The notes: generated by a model from the letters alone, not told the origin. A stretch of 64,000 nucleotides of DNA from Bacteroidota bacterium (GCA_025363015.1 JANYEQ010000003.1:1-64000); one strand, 5' to 3'. Numbered from the stretch's first letter, positions 44,425-54,672 are shown. A program made the numbers and translations.

Positions 44425-47400
44425 ATGAATAAAGTTTATTTATTTTTTATTTTTGTTTTTGTACAACATACTTTTTTTTCTCAATCATTAGCAAATTATT
44501 CCACTGTTAGAAATACTGGAATTGCATACACATCAATAAACACTACAGGCAATGCCTTTAACAGTTGGCGTAACACCGCGGCCTTTACACAAGATGATAA
44601 CCGATCTGATTTTACAGATATTGGATTTGACTTTTGGTACGATGGTGTGCGTTATACAAAATTTAGTGTTTCCACCAATGGCTATTTAGATTTCTCTTCT
44701 TCTACTGCTGATGGTGGCCCAACTACTGGGGCTTATGGATACGATAATACTGCCTTTACTAGTTTTAGTAATTTAACGGGCACAGCTATAGCCCCTTTTT
44801 ACGACGATTTAACCGCACAAGGTGGTGTAAACCCTTTAGGTACTAGTATTAAATACTATTTAGCAGGCAGCGCGCCAAGCCGCACGTTAACTATAGAATG
44901 GATAAACATGGCGGTGTATTTAAATACCACGCCTAGCCTCAATTTTCAAGTAGAATTAGTTGAAACCACAGGGCAAATACTAATACATTACGGTACGATG
45001 AATACTGGTACTCAACTATTTTCTTACAGTATGGGTTTAAATAGCCCAAGCTATGCAGGTGCAGTTCCTAACGCAACGGAGTTAAAAGAATTACAAACTG
45101 CAAATGCCAATACATTTAACAATACATTACAAAATGGTTTATCGGCCATGCCAACTGCAAACTCACAATATATTTTTACATCTCCAATACCTACGCCTAC
45201 TGCAGGAACCCTAACATTTTCAGGTGTTTCACAAAATAGCATGACTTTAAATTGGACAAATTGGGCTACTAACGAAGTAGGTTATGTTTTATACCTATCT
45301 ACCGATGGCGTTAATTATTCTTTTTACGGCCAAACCGCTTCAAATGCTGTAACCTTAGGCGCAACTGGTTTATTACCCCTAACAACCTACTATTGGAAGT
45401 TGTTTTCTGTTACCGAAGGATGTCTTAGCAACCCAATTTATGGCACACAAAATACAAGTGCTGGAGGCAACAAAGTATCAATCATATCTGGTAACTGGAA
45501 TACAGCCACCACATGGTCGCCCACAGGTGTGCCCGTTGCTGGCGATAATGTTACCATCTCTAACGGACATGTAGTGACTATAAATACAGCGGCTCAATGT
45601 AATATATTAAATGTAGGCGCTGGCTCTGCTGCTACCTTACAATTTGGAACAACTACAGCACGAAGTTTAATTATTAATAATAATTTAATTATAAACCCAA
45701 ATGCTAATTTTATAGTTGACCCAACAGCATCAGCAACTCACTCCGTTTATTTTAGGGGCGATGTAACCAATAATGGTGTTATAAATTTTGCAACAGCTGC
45801 CGCTAATTTATGTAATGCTTTTTTTATTAAAACAGGTAACCAAAACATTTTAGGAACTGGCACTGTTACCAAATTTAATTTAATGCAATTAAATTTGGGT
45901 AATAGCGCAAATAATGTGCTAGATATTACATCGTCAAACTTCTCAGCGCCTTTAAATTTTTTATCGCTTGTTAATGGTACATTCAAATTGTCAACGCCAA
46001 ATACAGTAAACTTAGTACCTTTTGTTAGTCCCGTTACGCTAAGCCAATATACGGGCCTATGGCTTAATGCTGCTAATGCAGTAGTTACATTAAGCACAGG
46101 CATTACATGTTCGGGAAAAGTAACCGTTTCAAACGGCACGCTTAATATAGGAAGTTTGGTAAATCAAGATTTTTTATCCTCGGGCGGTACTTTTAGTATA
46201 ACGGGGGGTGTTGCAAATATTGCGGGTAAATATTATTCAACAGGTTTAAATAACTTAAGTTATTTTAGTATAAGCGGTGGTACTTTAACGGTGCCCACCA
46301 TATCATCAACAAGTACTACCGATGCTCCTTTTCAAATAGCAGGGGCAGGTTCAAAATTTGATATGATGGGGGGAGTAATTGTTATTCCTCGCGAGGGTGG
46401 GCTTGGTATACAAAATTTTGGTTTTATAAACACAGGCGCTACTTTAGGCTCAGTAACGGGAGGCACATTACAAATCGGTAATTCCACTACTCCTGCTGGT
46501 CAAACAATAAGTATAAACTCAAGTGCCTTAATAGCAAATGTGTTGGTTAATAGCAGTAATGTAATTGCAAATGTTAGCACTAATCCTCTATTGGTAGTTA
46601 ATAATATAACCATTGCAAGTGGAACGCTAAACAGTAATGCCACTGGCATAACCTTAGGTGGTAATTGGAATAATGTGGGCGGATTATTTTTACCCACAAC
46701 TTCAACCGTAAACTTTAATGGCACTTCTTCTCAAAGTATTTTTAAAACTAGTGGGGAAATTTTTAATCATTTGTATTTTACTGGTGCAGGCATAAAAACA
46801 TTAGCTTCTCCTATAAAAACTATTGGTAATTTTTCGATTAACACTGGATCAAATTTTGATGTAAGTGTATCTAATTACTCAGTACTTGTTAATGGAAATT
46901 TTATAAATAGTGGCAATTACAACGCGCGTACCGGCGTAACTACATTTAGCGGTACTGTTGTCCAAAACATTGGAGGACTTTCTACTACTAATTTTTATGA
47001 TATTACGTTAAACAACACTGCTGGCGCTACTCTCACAAATGCCGAAAATTTAGTAGGCACCTTAAACTTAAAAAATGGTGCATTTAATACTAATGCTAAA
47101 GTATTTACAATGATTTCAGATGCAAATGGTACAGCGCGTATTGCTGCACTTGCGGGTACTGGAGATATAGTTGGTAACGTTACGGTACAACGTTTTGCAC
47201 TAGGTGGTACTACCGGGTGGACAAATATTGGTACACCCATATCATCGGCTCTTACCTTTGCCGATTGGAATGATAACATACCTATTAGTTGCCCTATTTG
47301 CCCACAAGGTACTGCTGGTGGCTTTACTTCTATTTACGGCTATAACGAGGTGGCAACAGGCTCATATTCAAATCCTGCAGCCTACGTAGCTATTAATAAC

Positions 47401-49068
47401 ATTACCGACCCTATTAGCCCCCTAAAAGGCTATTGGGTTTATTTAGGCAACGGCGCTGTAACCACGTCAAACATTGTTATTGATGTAACTGGTACTGTAA
47501 ATAAAAATAATATTGCTATTAACTTAATGTACACAAATACGGGTTCGGCAGCTGATGATGGCTGGAATTTAATAACAAACCCTTATCCATCGGCTATTAG
47601 TTGGGCATCATTAAAAGGCATTACTACTAATATTGATAATGCTATTTATGTTTACAACCCCGATTTAAATGGTGGTGCTGGTGGAAGCGCTACTTATGTT
47701 AGTGGCATTAGTAGCCCTGCAGTTGGCAGTGGTGGTATTGGCGATGTAATACCAATGGGACAAGGCTTTCAGGTACACGTTACCGCTGCAACTACATTAA
47801 ATGCCAAAGAAATAAATAAAGTAGCAGGTAACCCTACGTTTTTAAAAACAAGTGCGGCAACAAGTAGCGCTAGTCAACCCCTCATGCGCCTACAATTATT
47901 AGGCGCACCTAACTACAACGACGAAACTGTTTTATATTTAGAGCCAAGTGCTACTGATTTTTTTGACTCAGATTTTGATGCTGTAAAATTAGCAGGACAA
48001 GATCCATTTGCTCCAAGCATAGCCCTCGAAAAAGGAAATACCGTATTTCAAATAAATGCCGTTGCGCCTATTACTGGCAATTTTATAATGCCATTAAAAA
48101 CACTAACAGGTTATTCGGGCAGTTATACCCTAAGTTTACAAGATTTTAGCTCGTTTCCTGCTGGCGCTTGTATTAATTTATACGATAAATTTACAAATAC
48201 CTCTACCGATTTAAAAGCAAACAATTATGTATTTAATTTAATAGATACAACTACTGTGGCCCGTTTTAATTTATTAATTACAATTAACCCATTAATTATA
48301 AATTCTAACATTACCGCGCCCACTTGTGCTTCGCCAAATACAGCTTCTATTACAGCCATTGGTGCATCTAGTGGTCCTTGGAATTATAAATGGACAAACA
48401 GTGGTGGAGCACTTGTAAAGCAAAGCCTTAATAAATTAACAAAAGATAGTATAACCAACCTAATCAGTGATACGTATCAATTAGAAATAAATACGGTAGG
48501 TATGTGCGATAACAATATATCTAACTTTACCATTCTACCCATACAATTAACCAATGCACAATTTAATTGTGTAGATTCTGTTAATCTTAACTTAAGCGGA
48601 CAAGTTACCTTTACCAACACCTCCATAAACGCAAGCTATTATAATTGGGACTTTGGCGATGGCATAGGATACTCATCCTTAACAAACCCTGTATATAACT
48701 ATAATACAATGGGTACTTACAGTGTACAATTAGTAGCTACAAGTATTAATGGCTGTAATGATACGCTAACAAAAACTATTGTAGTTACTAATGCTACAGC
48801 CGTAGGTATAAACCAAATAATAAGTACACCAACCCAACTATTATTAAAAAAACAAATAGCAAATATTTACGAACTTGACTGCCTAAGCCAAAATTTTGCA
48901 GAGTATAACGTTACACTATTTGATGCATTAGGTAAAAAAATAAAAAACTTTGGGCCATTACAAAACCAAACATTGCAAATTAACCTAAACGATTATAGCC
49001 AAGGCATTTATTATTTAAATGTAACAAGTCCTAATTTTTATAAAACATATAAGTTGGTAAAAGAGTAA
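44425..49068 (+). CDS. Very large secreted protein with FN3, G8-like, PKD and T9SS type A sorting domains
   Basis: 1547 residues. Signal peptide 1-20 (FFSQS). An N-terminal beta-sandwich (about 25-250) is followed by a fibronectin type III module (about 256-345: TLNWTNWATNEVGYVLYLS). A G8-like start (SIISGNWNTATTWSPTGVPV, about 350) leads into a long Asn/Thr-rich beta-helix region to ~930. Two segments reading GWTNIGTPISS and DGWNLITNPYPSAISW follow. A PKD domain lies at ~1380-1450 (YYNWDFGDGIGYSSLTNPVY), then the sorting domain (LFDALGKKIKNFG, SQGIYYLNV, final YKLVKE). A cell-surface or released adhesin-like protein. Low-complexity beta-helix repeats suggest binding rather than catalysis. 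Confidence 0.88.
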   Translation: MNKVYLFFIFVFVQHTFFSQSLANYSTVRNTGIAYTSINTTGNAFNSWRNTAAFTQDDNRSDFTDIGFDFWYDGVRYTKFSVSTNGYLDFSSSTADGGPTTGAYGYDNTAFTSFSNLTGTAIAPFYDDLTAQGGVNPLGTSIKYYLAGSAPSRTLTIEWINMAVYLNTTPSLNFQVELVETTGQILIHYGTMNTGTQLFSYSMGLNSPSYAGAVPNATELKELQTANANTFNNTLQNGLSAMPTANSQYIFTSPIPTPTAGTLTFSGVSQNSMTLNWTNWATNEVGYVLYLSTDGVNYSFYGQTASNAVTLGATGLLPLTTYYWKLFSVTEGCLSNPIYGTQNTSAGGNKVSIISGNWNTATTWSPTGVPVAGDNVTISNGHVVTINTAAQCNILNVGAGSAATLQFGTTTARSLIINNNLIINPNANFIVDPTASATHSVYFRGDVTNNGVINFATAAANLCNAFFIKTGNQNILGTGTVTKFNLMQLNLGNSANNVLDITSSNFSAPLNFLSLVNGTFKLSTPNTVNLVPFVSPVTLSQYTGLWLNAANAVVTLSTGITCSGKVTVSNGTLNIGSLVNQDFLSSGGTFSITGGVANIAGKYYSTGLNNLSYFSISGGTLTVPTISSTSTTDAPFQIAGAGSKFDMMGGVIVIPREGGLGIQNFGFINTGATLGSVTGGTLQIGNSTTPAGQTISINSSALIANVLVNSSNVIANVSTNPLLVVNNITIASGTLNSNATGITLGGNWNNVGGLFLPTTSTVNFNGTSSQSIFKTSGEIFNHLYFTGAGIKTLASPIKTIGNFSINTGSNFDVSVSNYSVLVNGNFINSGNYNARTGVTTFSGTVVQNIGGLSTTNFYDITLNNTAGATLTNAENLVGTLNLKNGAFNTNAKVFTMISDANGTARIAALAGTGDIVGNVTVQRFALGGTTGWTNIGTPISSALTFADWNDNIPISCPICPQGTAGGFTSIYGYNEVATGSYSNPAAYVAINNITDPISPLKGYWVYLGNGAVTTSNIVIDVTGTVNKNNIAINLMYTNTGSAADDGWNLITNPYPSAISWASLKGITTNIDNAIYVYNPDLNGGAGGSATYVSGISSPAVGSGGIGDVIPMGQGFQVHVTAATTLNAKEINKVAGNPTFLKTSAATSSASQPLMRLQLLGAPNYNDETVLYLEPSATDFFDSDFDAVKLAGQDPFAPSIALEKGNTVFQINAVAPITGNFIMPLKTLTGYSGSYTLSLQDFSSFPAGACINLYDKFTNTSTDLKANNYVFNLIDTTTVARFNLLITINPLIINSNITAPTCASPNTASITAIGASSGPWNYKWTNSGGALVKQSLNKLTKDSITNLISDTYQLEINTVGMCDNNISNFTILPIQLTNAQFNCVDSVNLNLSGQVTFTNTSINASYYNWDFGDGIGYSSLTNPVYNYNTMGTYSVQLVATSINGCNDTLTKTIVVTNATAVGINQIISTPTQLLLKKQIANIYELDCLSQNFAEYNVTLFDALGKKIKNFGPLQNQTLQINLNDYSQGIYYLNVTSPNFYKTYKLVKE

Positions 49069-49090
49069 TTTCAAATAAAATTAAATGATT

Positions 49091-49120
49091 AAAAGCTCAG
49101 CAAAATTGTTGAGCTTTTTT
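49091..49120 (+). terminator. Intrinsic terminator after the large T9SS gene
   Basis: AAAAGCTCA pairs with TGAGCTTTT (with a G-T pair inside the extended stem), short AA loop, then six T. 22 bp after the stop codon. The following 170 bp to 49294 contain nothing recognisable. Confidence 0.8.
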
Positions 49121-49294
49121 AATTGTTTAATATGTTAAAAGCAGAACATGTTTTATAAATAGAATTAATATTCTGACTACCGTACCAACAATTTAATAGT
49201 TTAGCTTATTTGGTAACAAATTACACTATTTAAAAATTACACTAAAACGCTTGTTTTTTTAAAGGAAATGTAGCAATAGCTTGATTTAAAACAC

Positions 49295-49317
49295 AAAAAA
49301 GCCCCAGTTAAGGGGCT
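49295..49317 (-). terminator. Intrinsic terminator of tRNA-Asp
   Basis: Read on the minus strand: AGCCCC, loop TTAACT, GGGGCT, then a run of T, 8 bp after the tRNA 3' end. Confidence 0.85.
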
Positions 49318-49324
49318 ATATTTG

Positions 49325-49398
49325 CGGACTGGACGGGACTCGAACCCGCGACCTCCGCCGTGACAGGGCGGCATTCTAACCAGCTGAACTACCAATCC
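49325..49398 (-). tRNA. tRNA-Asp (anticodon GTC)
   Basis: 74 bases. On the minus strand: acceptor GGATTGG pairing with CCAGTCC (one G-U), D-loop AGTTCAGCTGGTTAGAAT, anticodon stem CCGCC/GGCGG with loop CTGTCAC (anticodon GTC), T-arm GCGGG TTCGAGT CCCGT, discriminator G. The CCA end is not encoded. Promoter and terminator are both visible. Confidence 0.97.
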
Positions 49399-49425
49399 GT
49401 TTTCCCAAAACTTAATTCGGGAGTG

Positions 49426-49433
49426 CAAATTTA
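49426..49433 (-). promoter_or_regulatory. -7 promoter box of tRNA-Asp
   Basis: CAAATTTA on the plus strand reads TAAATTTG on the minus strand, 27 bp before the tRNA 5' end. Confidence 0.6.
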
Positions 49434-49473
49434 ATCAATTAATTTTATTTGCCAAATTTTATTTTATAAATTA

Positions 49474-50826
49474 TTACTCTAAAATTTGCTTTGCATGATT
49501 AGCTGTATCTACTGATTTTACAATACTTTTAATCATCCCTTTCTCATTTATTACAAATGTGGTGCGAATAATGCCATCATATATTTTTCCCATAAATTGT
49601 TTTAAGCCCCAAACATCATAGGCTTTCATTATTTTTAAATCAGTATCTGCTAACAGCGAAAAAGGTAAATTGTATTTTTTAGCAAATTTAGCATGCGATT
49701 TTTCATCATCGGCACTTACACCAAGTACAACGTAATTGTTTTTACTTAAAAATTTATATTCATCACGTAAACTGCAAGCTGTGGCTGTGCAACCCGGCGT
49801 ATCATCTTTTGGATAAAAATATAAAACGATTGTTTTACCCAATAAAGATTTTGATGTTATTAAATTACCATGTTGGTCTTTTGCTTCAAAAACAGGGGCT
49901 TTATTGCCTACTTTTAGTTTTGTGCTATGATTTACAAATTTAGGTTTTGCAACTGTTTTTTTTATAGTGGCTAACACTTTTGTAGTGGCTTTTTTTAAAG
50001 TAGAAGAGGCTGATGAAACTTTCTTTTTTTCTGGGACTGTACTCTTAGTAACAGATTTTTTAGTAGCTATTTTTTTTACTGGCTTTGCTTCTACTCTACT
50101 TTTAGTAGCAATTTTTTTTGCCAATGCTTTTTTTACCATAATTTTAGTTTTAGATAAGGGGGTAATAATTTGTGTTTTATTTTGTTTAAAAAATTCTTTT
50201 TCAAAGTATTTACAATAAGCTGTAAGGCCACACTCTGTGCATTTTGGCGCACGTGCCACACACGTATATCTACCATGTAAAATTAGCCAATGGTGGGCTT
50301 TTGGCACTATTTCTTTAGGAATAAATTTTATTAATTGCAATTCTGATTGTAAAGGTGTTTTAGCATTTGTAGTTAAGCCAATACGGTTACTCACTCTAAA
50401 AACATGAGTATCAACAGCCATGGTGGGTTGATTAAAAATAACAGAGGCAATTACATTGGCTGTTTTACGCCCCACTCCAGGCAATTTTACTAAATCATCA
50501 ACATTATTTGGTATTTGGCTATTAAAGTCGTTTACCAACATTTTTGCCATACCCACTAAATTTTTAGCTTTATTGTTAGGATAACTAATACTACGAATAT
50601 AATTAAAAATAGTGTCGCTAGAGGCATTAGCCAACGCTTCGGCAGTTGAATAATCGTGAAATAGTTTTGGGGTTGTTAAATTAACACGTTTATCGGTGCA
50701 TTGGGCGCTTAAACTTACTGCTACAATTAGTTCGAAAGGGTTTTTATAATTTAATTCCGTTTCGGCTAAGCCAACATTTTTTTCAAAGTAATTTAAAATA
50801 TAAGTATAACGTTCTTGTTTTGTCAT
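49474..50826 (-). CDS. nth: Endonuclease III fused to a BCP/PrxQ peroxiredoxin through a Lys/Ala-rich linker
   Basis: 450 residues, one open frame. Residues 1-~212 are a complete Nth: HhH motif LPGVGRKTANV with Lys121, AVDTHVFRVSNR with Asp139, and the 4Fe-4S ligands Cys189, 196, 199, 205. Residues ~225-298 are a basic Lys/Ala/Thr/Ser tail-like segment reminiscent of histone H1. Residues ~303-450 are a complete thioredoxin-dependent peroxiredoxin with Cys346 (PGCT) and resolving Cys351. Nth removes oxidised pyrimidines from DNA; PrxQ destroys peroxides. An internal ATG at 50139 (residue 230) could also give a free peroxiredoxin with the basic tail. nth-bcp gene pairs occur in Bacteroidota; the in-frame join is unusual. 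Confidence 0.88.
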   Translation of the reverse strand: MTKQERYTYILNYFEKNVGLAETELNYKNPFELIVAVSLSAQCTDKRVNLTTPKLFHDYSTAEALANASSDTIFNYIRSISYPNNKAKNLVGMAKMLVNDFNSQIPNNVDDLVKLPGVGRKTANVIASVIFNQPTMAVDTHVFRVSNRIGLTTNAKTPLQSELQLIKFIPKEIVPKAHHWLILHGRYTCVARAPKCTECGLTAYCKYFEKEFFKQNKTQIITPLSKTKIMVKKALAKKIATKSRVEAKPVKKIATKKSVTKSTVPEKKKVSSASSTLKKATTKVLATIKKTVAKPKFVNHSTKLKVGNKAPVFEAKDQHGNLITSKSLLGKTIVLYFYPKDDTPGCTATACSLRDEYKFLSKNNYVVLGVSADDEKSHAKFAKKYNLPFSLLADTDLKIMKAYDVWGLKQFMGKIYDGIIRTTFVINEKGMIKSIVKSVDTANHAKQILE

Positions 50827-50834
50827 TTAAAAAA

Positions 50835-51404
50835 TTATTCTACATCGGTAACACCACCGCTTACTACAAATTTCATAGCTTCGCTGGCTTCAATATTTAA
50901 AGGCTTTATTTGTTCTTTTGGTACAATAATTAATTTACCCGAAAGAGAATATGATAAGGGCAAGTAAACAGCCACTTTATCTTTAATGTGCATATCACTT
51001 AAATCTTGATGCGTTATAAAACCAATTTCTTCGATATTTGCTAATGGATTGGTTAAGACTAAAACAGGTTTATTAAACTTTTTTTTATTACCAACAAATG
51101 CATTGGTAAAATCTTTTATGGGCGAGTAAATATGACGGATAAATGGGGCGTGTTCTAACTTATCTTCAATAAAATTAAAAAATTGTTTAAACACAAAAGA
51201 TGAGGCTAAAATACCTAATAATGCTATAAAACTAATGGTTAATACTAATCCTAAAGCTGTATTTATGGTTGAGTTGTTACTAAACCCTAAAAAGGCAAAT
51301 AGTCCCGAAAAAAAATCAAATAACTTTAAAAGTATTGCCAAAGTTATAATTAGCGGGATAAATAAGAGTAAACCTTGTAAAAAATAGCGTAAAAAATTCT
51401 TCAT
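50835..51404 (-). CDS. DUF502 family membrane protein
   Basis: 189 residues. Two membrane helices (about 5-30 and 48-75), then a conserved soluble part with HAPFIRHIYSPIKDFTNAF, VLVLTNPLANIEEIGFIT and KVAVYLPLSYSLSGKLIIVP, the DUF502 signatures. Inner-membrane protein of unknown role. 8 bp upstream of the nth fusion gene on the same strand. Confidence 0.88.
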   Translation of the reverse strand: MKNFLRYFLQGLLLFIPLIITLAILLKLFDFFSGLFAFLGFSNNSTINTALGLVLTISFIALLGILASSFVFKQFFNFIEDKLEHAPFIRHIYSPIKDFTNAFVGNKKKFNKPVLVLTNPLANIEEIGFITHQDLSDMHIKDKVAVYLPLSYSLSGKLIIVPKEQIKPLNIEASEAMKFVVSGGVTDVE

Positions 51405-51415
51405 AATTTATACTT

Positions 51416-51423
51416 CAAATTTA
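51416..51423 (-). promoter_or_regulatory. -7 promoter box for DUF502-nth
   Basis: CAAATTTA on the plus strand reads TAAATTTG on the minus strand, 11 bp before the DUF502 ATG; the leader would be very short. Confidence 0.5.
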
Positions 51424-51535
51424 CTTTTAATTATTTAATAATGTTATGTTTGTTATGTTTACAATAAAATAACCATTTGCTATTTTTTTTTAGAATTTAT
51501 ACACTAATTTACCATATTATACGTTTAATATAAAA

Positions 51536-53083
51536 ATGTTTTCGCAAAGCATACATCGTTATTTGTTTTTATTTGGTTGCTGCGCCTTAATGTGCGGTAT
51601 GATGTTAGGCGCTATATTAACAAGTCTTCCACAATTTATAATAGTAGGAAACTGGCTACTTGAAGGTGATTTTAAAAATAAATGGCTTAAATTAAAAACA
51701 AATAAAGTTTTTTGGGTAGTAATTTCTGTTTTTTTAATTCATGTGCTGGGCTTATTATATTCGCAAAATGTAAGCGATGGTTTAAACGATTTACAAATAA
51801 AATTACCTTTATTATTATTACCTATTGTTTTTTTCAGCACTAAATCACCCTCTTTAAACGAATTTTATTTACTATTATATTGTTTTTTATTAGGCTGTGT
51901 AATAAATACCGTTTGGTGCTATATCTATAGCTTTATCTTACATAAAAACGAAACCATAAGGCACGTATCGCGCTACATGAACCACATTAGGCTTGGCCTA
52001 TATTTAAATGTAGCCATTTGCTGTTGTGTATATTTTATTAAACAACATACTAGGTACTTAACAAAAGTATTATTTTGCTTTTTAATACTGTATTATATTT
52101 TTACACTTTACACTTTGGGATTAGCCTCAGGTATATTTACATTATTTTTATTATTAATTATTTTTGTAATGATAGTAGTATTTAAACAAAAATTAATTTT
52201 TAAAGGCCTTGCGGTTGTAACCTTAATAGCGAGTGTTTTTTTTATAACTAATTACATAAAAAGTATTTATAATTTTCAATTTACATTAAATGCTACTGCG
52301 GTCAATGTTCCTATACATTCAAGTAAAAATTACTGGGATACAGTCATTAATTATCAAAAAGAGAATGGCAACTTAGTATTTGTTAATATTAACGAGTTTG
52401 AATTAAAACAACAATGGAAAAAACGCTTTATTGCCGATAGTTTTGATTACAGCACCCGCCATAATATAAATAGGTACTATATTTTACTGCGATACCTTGC
52501 TAGCAAAGGTTTAACAAAAGATTCGGCAGGGGTATCAAAATTATTACCTCAAGATTTTGACAATATTAAAAATAATATTACAAATTATTTGTACCCAAGC
52601 TGGGGCAATTTACATAAGCGTATTTACGAATTAGTAATTGAGTACGATGAATTTAAAAATAACCGAAGTATAAATGGACACTCGCTAACTATGCGTTTAT
52701 ATTTTTGGCATGCGGCATTTAAAGTCATAAAAAACAACCCGTTAATTGGTGTTGGTACGGGCGATGTACAACAACAACTAAACGAAACCTATATAACCAC
52801 CAAATCGCCATTAAGTGCCGAGTGGTATAAGCGCCCCCACAATCAATTTATAACTATTACTGTTGCCTTGGGCATTTTTGGATTACTATTTTTTGTATTT
52901 AGTATTATTTATCCCGTTTTTAAATTAAGAAAACAATTAACAGTTTTGTATTTTCCGTTTTTAATCATTTTAATATCTTCTTTTATGTTAGAAGATACTT
53001 TAGAATCGCAGGCAGGGTTGAGTTTTTTTGTAGTGTTTAATACTTTATTTATTTCGTTAGCTTATAATAAAGCAAAAAGTTAG
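51536..53083 (+). CDS. O-antigen ligase-like membrane protein (Wzy_C)
   Basis: 515 residues, about 11-12 predicted membrane helices with one long soluble loop (about 255-395) before the conserved NPLIGVGTGD (about 403) and YKRPHNQFITI (His near 433), the region that carries catalytic residues in WaaL/Wzy_C ligases. Joins or polymerises surface polysaccharide on the periplasmic face. No neighbouring glycosyltransferases. ATG start, convergent with prmA 2 bp away. Confidence 0.8.
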   Translation: MFSQSIHRYLFLFGCCALMCGMMLGAILTSLPQFIIVGNWLLEGDFKNKWLKLKTNKVFWVVISVFLIHVLGLLYSQNVSDGLNDLQIKLPLLLLPIVFFSTKSPSLNEFYLLLYCFLLGCVINTVWCYIYSFILHKNETIRHVSRYMNHIRLGLYLNVAICCCVYFIKQHTRYLTKVLFCFLILYYIFTLYTLGLASGIFTLFLLLIIFVMIVVFKQKLIFKGLAVVTLIASVFFITNYIKSIYNFQFTLNATAVNVPIHSSKNYWDTVINYQKENGNLVFVNINEFELKQQWKKRFIADSFDYSTRHNINRYYILLRYLASKGLTKDSAGVSKLLPQDFDNIKNNITNYLYPSWGNLHKRIYELVIEYDEFKNNRSINGHSLTMRLYFWHAAFKVIKNNPLIGVGTGDVQQQLNETYITTKSPLSAEWYKRPHNQFITITVALGIFGLLFFVFSIIYPVFKLRKQLTVLYFPFLIILISSFMLEDTLESQAGLSFFVVFNTLFISLAYNKAKS

Positions 53084-53085
53084 TT

Positions 53086-53913
53086 TTATTTTTTCTCAAA
53101 CACTAGCATTGCCCATTCACTATGATTTGTTTGGGTAATATATTCTAAATTATTTTGCTGGGCAATATCTTTTAGTTCATCACAATCGCTTGTAAAAAAA
53201 CCACTTAAAATTAAAGTGCCATTGATATTTAATTTTTTGCTGTAATTTAGTAAATGTTGTTTTAAAATATTTTTATTAATATTGGCAAGTATAATATCAA
53301 AAGGTAATTGATTTTGTAAATAGTCAATATCGCCTTTTACTACTAACACATTGTTAGCAGCATTTGTTATGCAATTTTCTATACTATTTTCAACACTCCA
53401 CTCATCAATATCAATTGCTAATATATCAGTAGCTCCCAATTGTTCAGCTAAAATAGCTAATACGCCTGTGCCACAGCCCATATCTAACACTCGTTTATTT
53501 GTAAAATTTAAATTAAATAAATATTGGCACACTAAACGTGTTGTTTGATGATGCCCAGTACCAAAACTCATTTTTGGCATTATAACAATTTCGTTTTTTA
53601 CACTTGTATTTGTTGGATGAAAGGGTGCACGAATACACAATAAATTATCAATTACAACGGGTTCAAAATTTTTTTCCCACTCACTATTCCAATTTGTAGG
53701 TGCAATTTTTTCGATAGAATACGTGTAAGTAAAATATTCAAAAATTAGTTCGGTTAAATTTACCTCGGCATTATCTTCTTCTTTTATATAGGCTGTAAAG
53801 CCAGTTTCGGTAGTTTCAAAAGTATCAAACTTAAAATCGGCAATTAATGCTATTAAAATTTCGGAGCCTGGTTGTGGGGGCAAAACTATAAAATGATAGG
53901 CTAAGTAATTCAT
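53086..53913 (-). CDS. prmA: Ribosomal protein L11 methyltransferase
   Basis: 275 residues. N-terminal substrate-recognition domain (1-~110) and SAM-dependent methyltransferase domain with motif I VLDMGCGTGVLAILAEQLG (about 146-164) preceded by PKMSFGTGHHQTTR, and ILANINKNIL as motif IV. Trimethylates L11. Start follows directly on the tpiA stop. Confidence 0.92.
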   Translation of the reverse strand: MNYLAYHFIVLPPQPGSEILIALIADFKFDTFETTETGFTAYIKEEDNAEVNLTELIFEYFTYTYSIEKIAPTNWNSEWEKNFEPVVIDNLLCIRAPFHPTNTSVKNEIVIMPKMSFGTGHHQTTRLVCQYLFNLNFTNKRVLDMGCGTGVLAILAEQLGATDILAIDIDEWSVENSIENCITNAANNVLVVKGDIDYLQNQLPFDIILANINKNILKQHLLNYSKKLNINGTLILSGFFTSDCDELKDIAQQNNLEYITQTNHSEWAMLVFEKK

Positions 53914-54672
53914 TTAAAACGAGTTTATGATTGTACAAAAATCATCCGCCTTTAAACTAGCACCGCCAATTAAGCCACCATCCACATCGGCGCAAGCAAA
54001 TAACTGCTTTGCGTTTTGTGCATTACAACTACCACCGTATAATATAGAGATATTATTTGCAGCTTTAGTACTAAATAAATTAGCAATTGTTTTTCTTACA
54101 AAAGCGTGCATATCTTGTGCTTGTTGTGGGCTAGCAGTTTCGCCTGTTCCTATTGCCCAAATGGGTTCGTAAGCTAAAGTTATGTTATGTAAATCAGTTT
54201 CTGTAAAATGGCTTAATACTTGGTTTAATTGTTTTTCAACCGTTGTAAAATGAGTAGTACCTTTTCGTTCTTCTAATTTTTCTCCAAAACAAAAAATAAC
54301 ATTTATGCTATGCTGTAAGGCATTTTTAATTTTTAAAACTAATTGTTGGTTAGTTTCGTTAAAATATTGGCGACGTTCGCTATGACCCACTAAAACATAA
54401 TTACAATTTACAGATTGTAGCATGAGGGCACTAACTTCGCCCGTATAAGCACCATTTAAAAACTCACTACAATTTTGTGCTCCTGTATAAAAATTAGCAC
54501 TGTTATTTATTGTTTTTGCTACCTCAGTAATAAACGGAAAAGGAGGAAAAACAATTTTTAGAACTTCAGAATTAGTATTTTTATTTTTAGAAATTTGTTG
54601 TACTAAATAAATGGCCTCATTTAGCGAGGTATTCATTTTCCAATTACCAGCAACAATTTTTTTTCGACTCAT
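53914..54672 (-). CDS. tpiA: Triosephosphate isomerase
   Basis: 252 residues, TIM barrel. Substrate and catalytic residues: GNWKMN (Asn11/Lys13 region), VLVGHSERR (catalytic His) and LAYEPIWAIGTG (catalytic Glu); phosphate loop ILYGGSCN and DGGLIGGASL. Interconverts DHAP and glyceraldehyde-3-phosphate. 1 bp from the ABC permease stop upstream and abutting prmA downstream. Confidence 0.96.
   Translation of the reverse strand: MSRKKIVAGNWKMNTSLNEAIYLVQQISKNKNTNSEVLKIVFPPFPFITEVAKTINNSANFYTGAQNCSEFLNGAYTGEVSALMLQSVNCNYVLVGHSERRQYFNETNQQLVLKIKNALQHSINVIFCFGEKLEERKGTTHFTTVEKQLNQVLSHFTETDLHNITLAYEPIWAIGTGETASPQQAQDMHAFVRKTIANLFSTKAANNISILYGGSCNAQNAKQLFACADVDGGLIGGASLKADDFCTIINSF

Noticed and set aside
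45747-47279. Long minus-strand open frames under the large T9SS gene
   Set aside because: They mirror the Thr/Asn/Gly-rich codons of the plus-strand gene, lack domain features and lie within a clearly coding frame.
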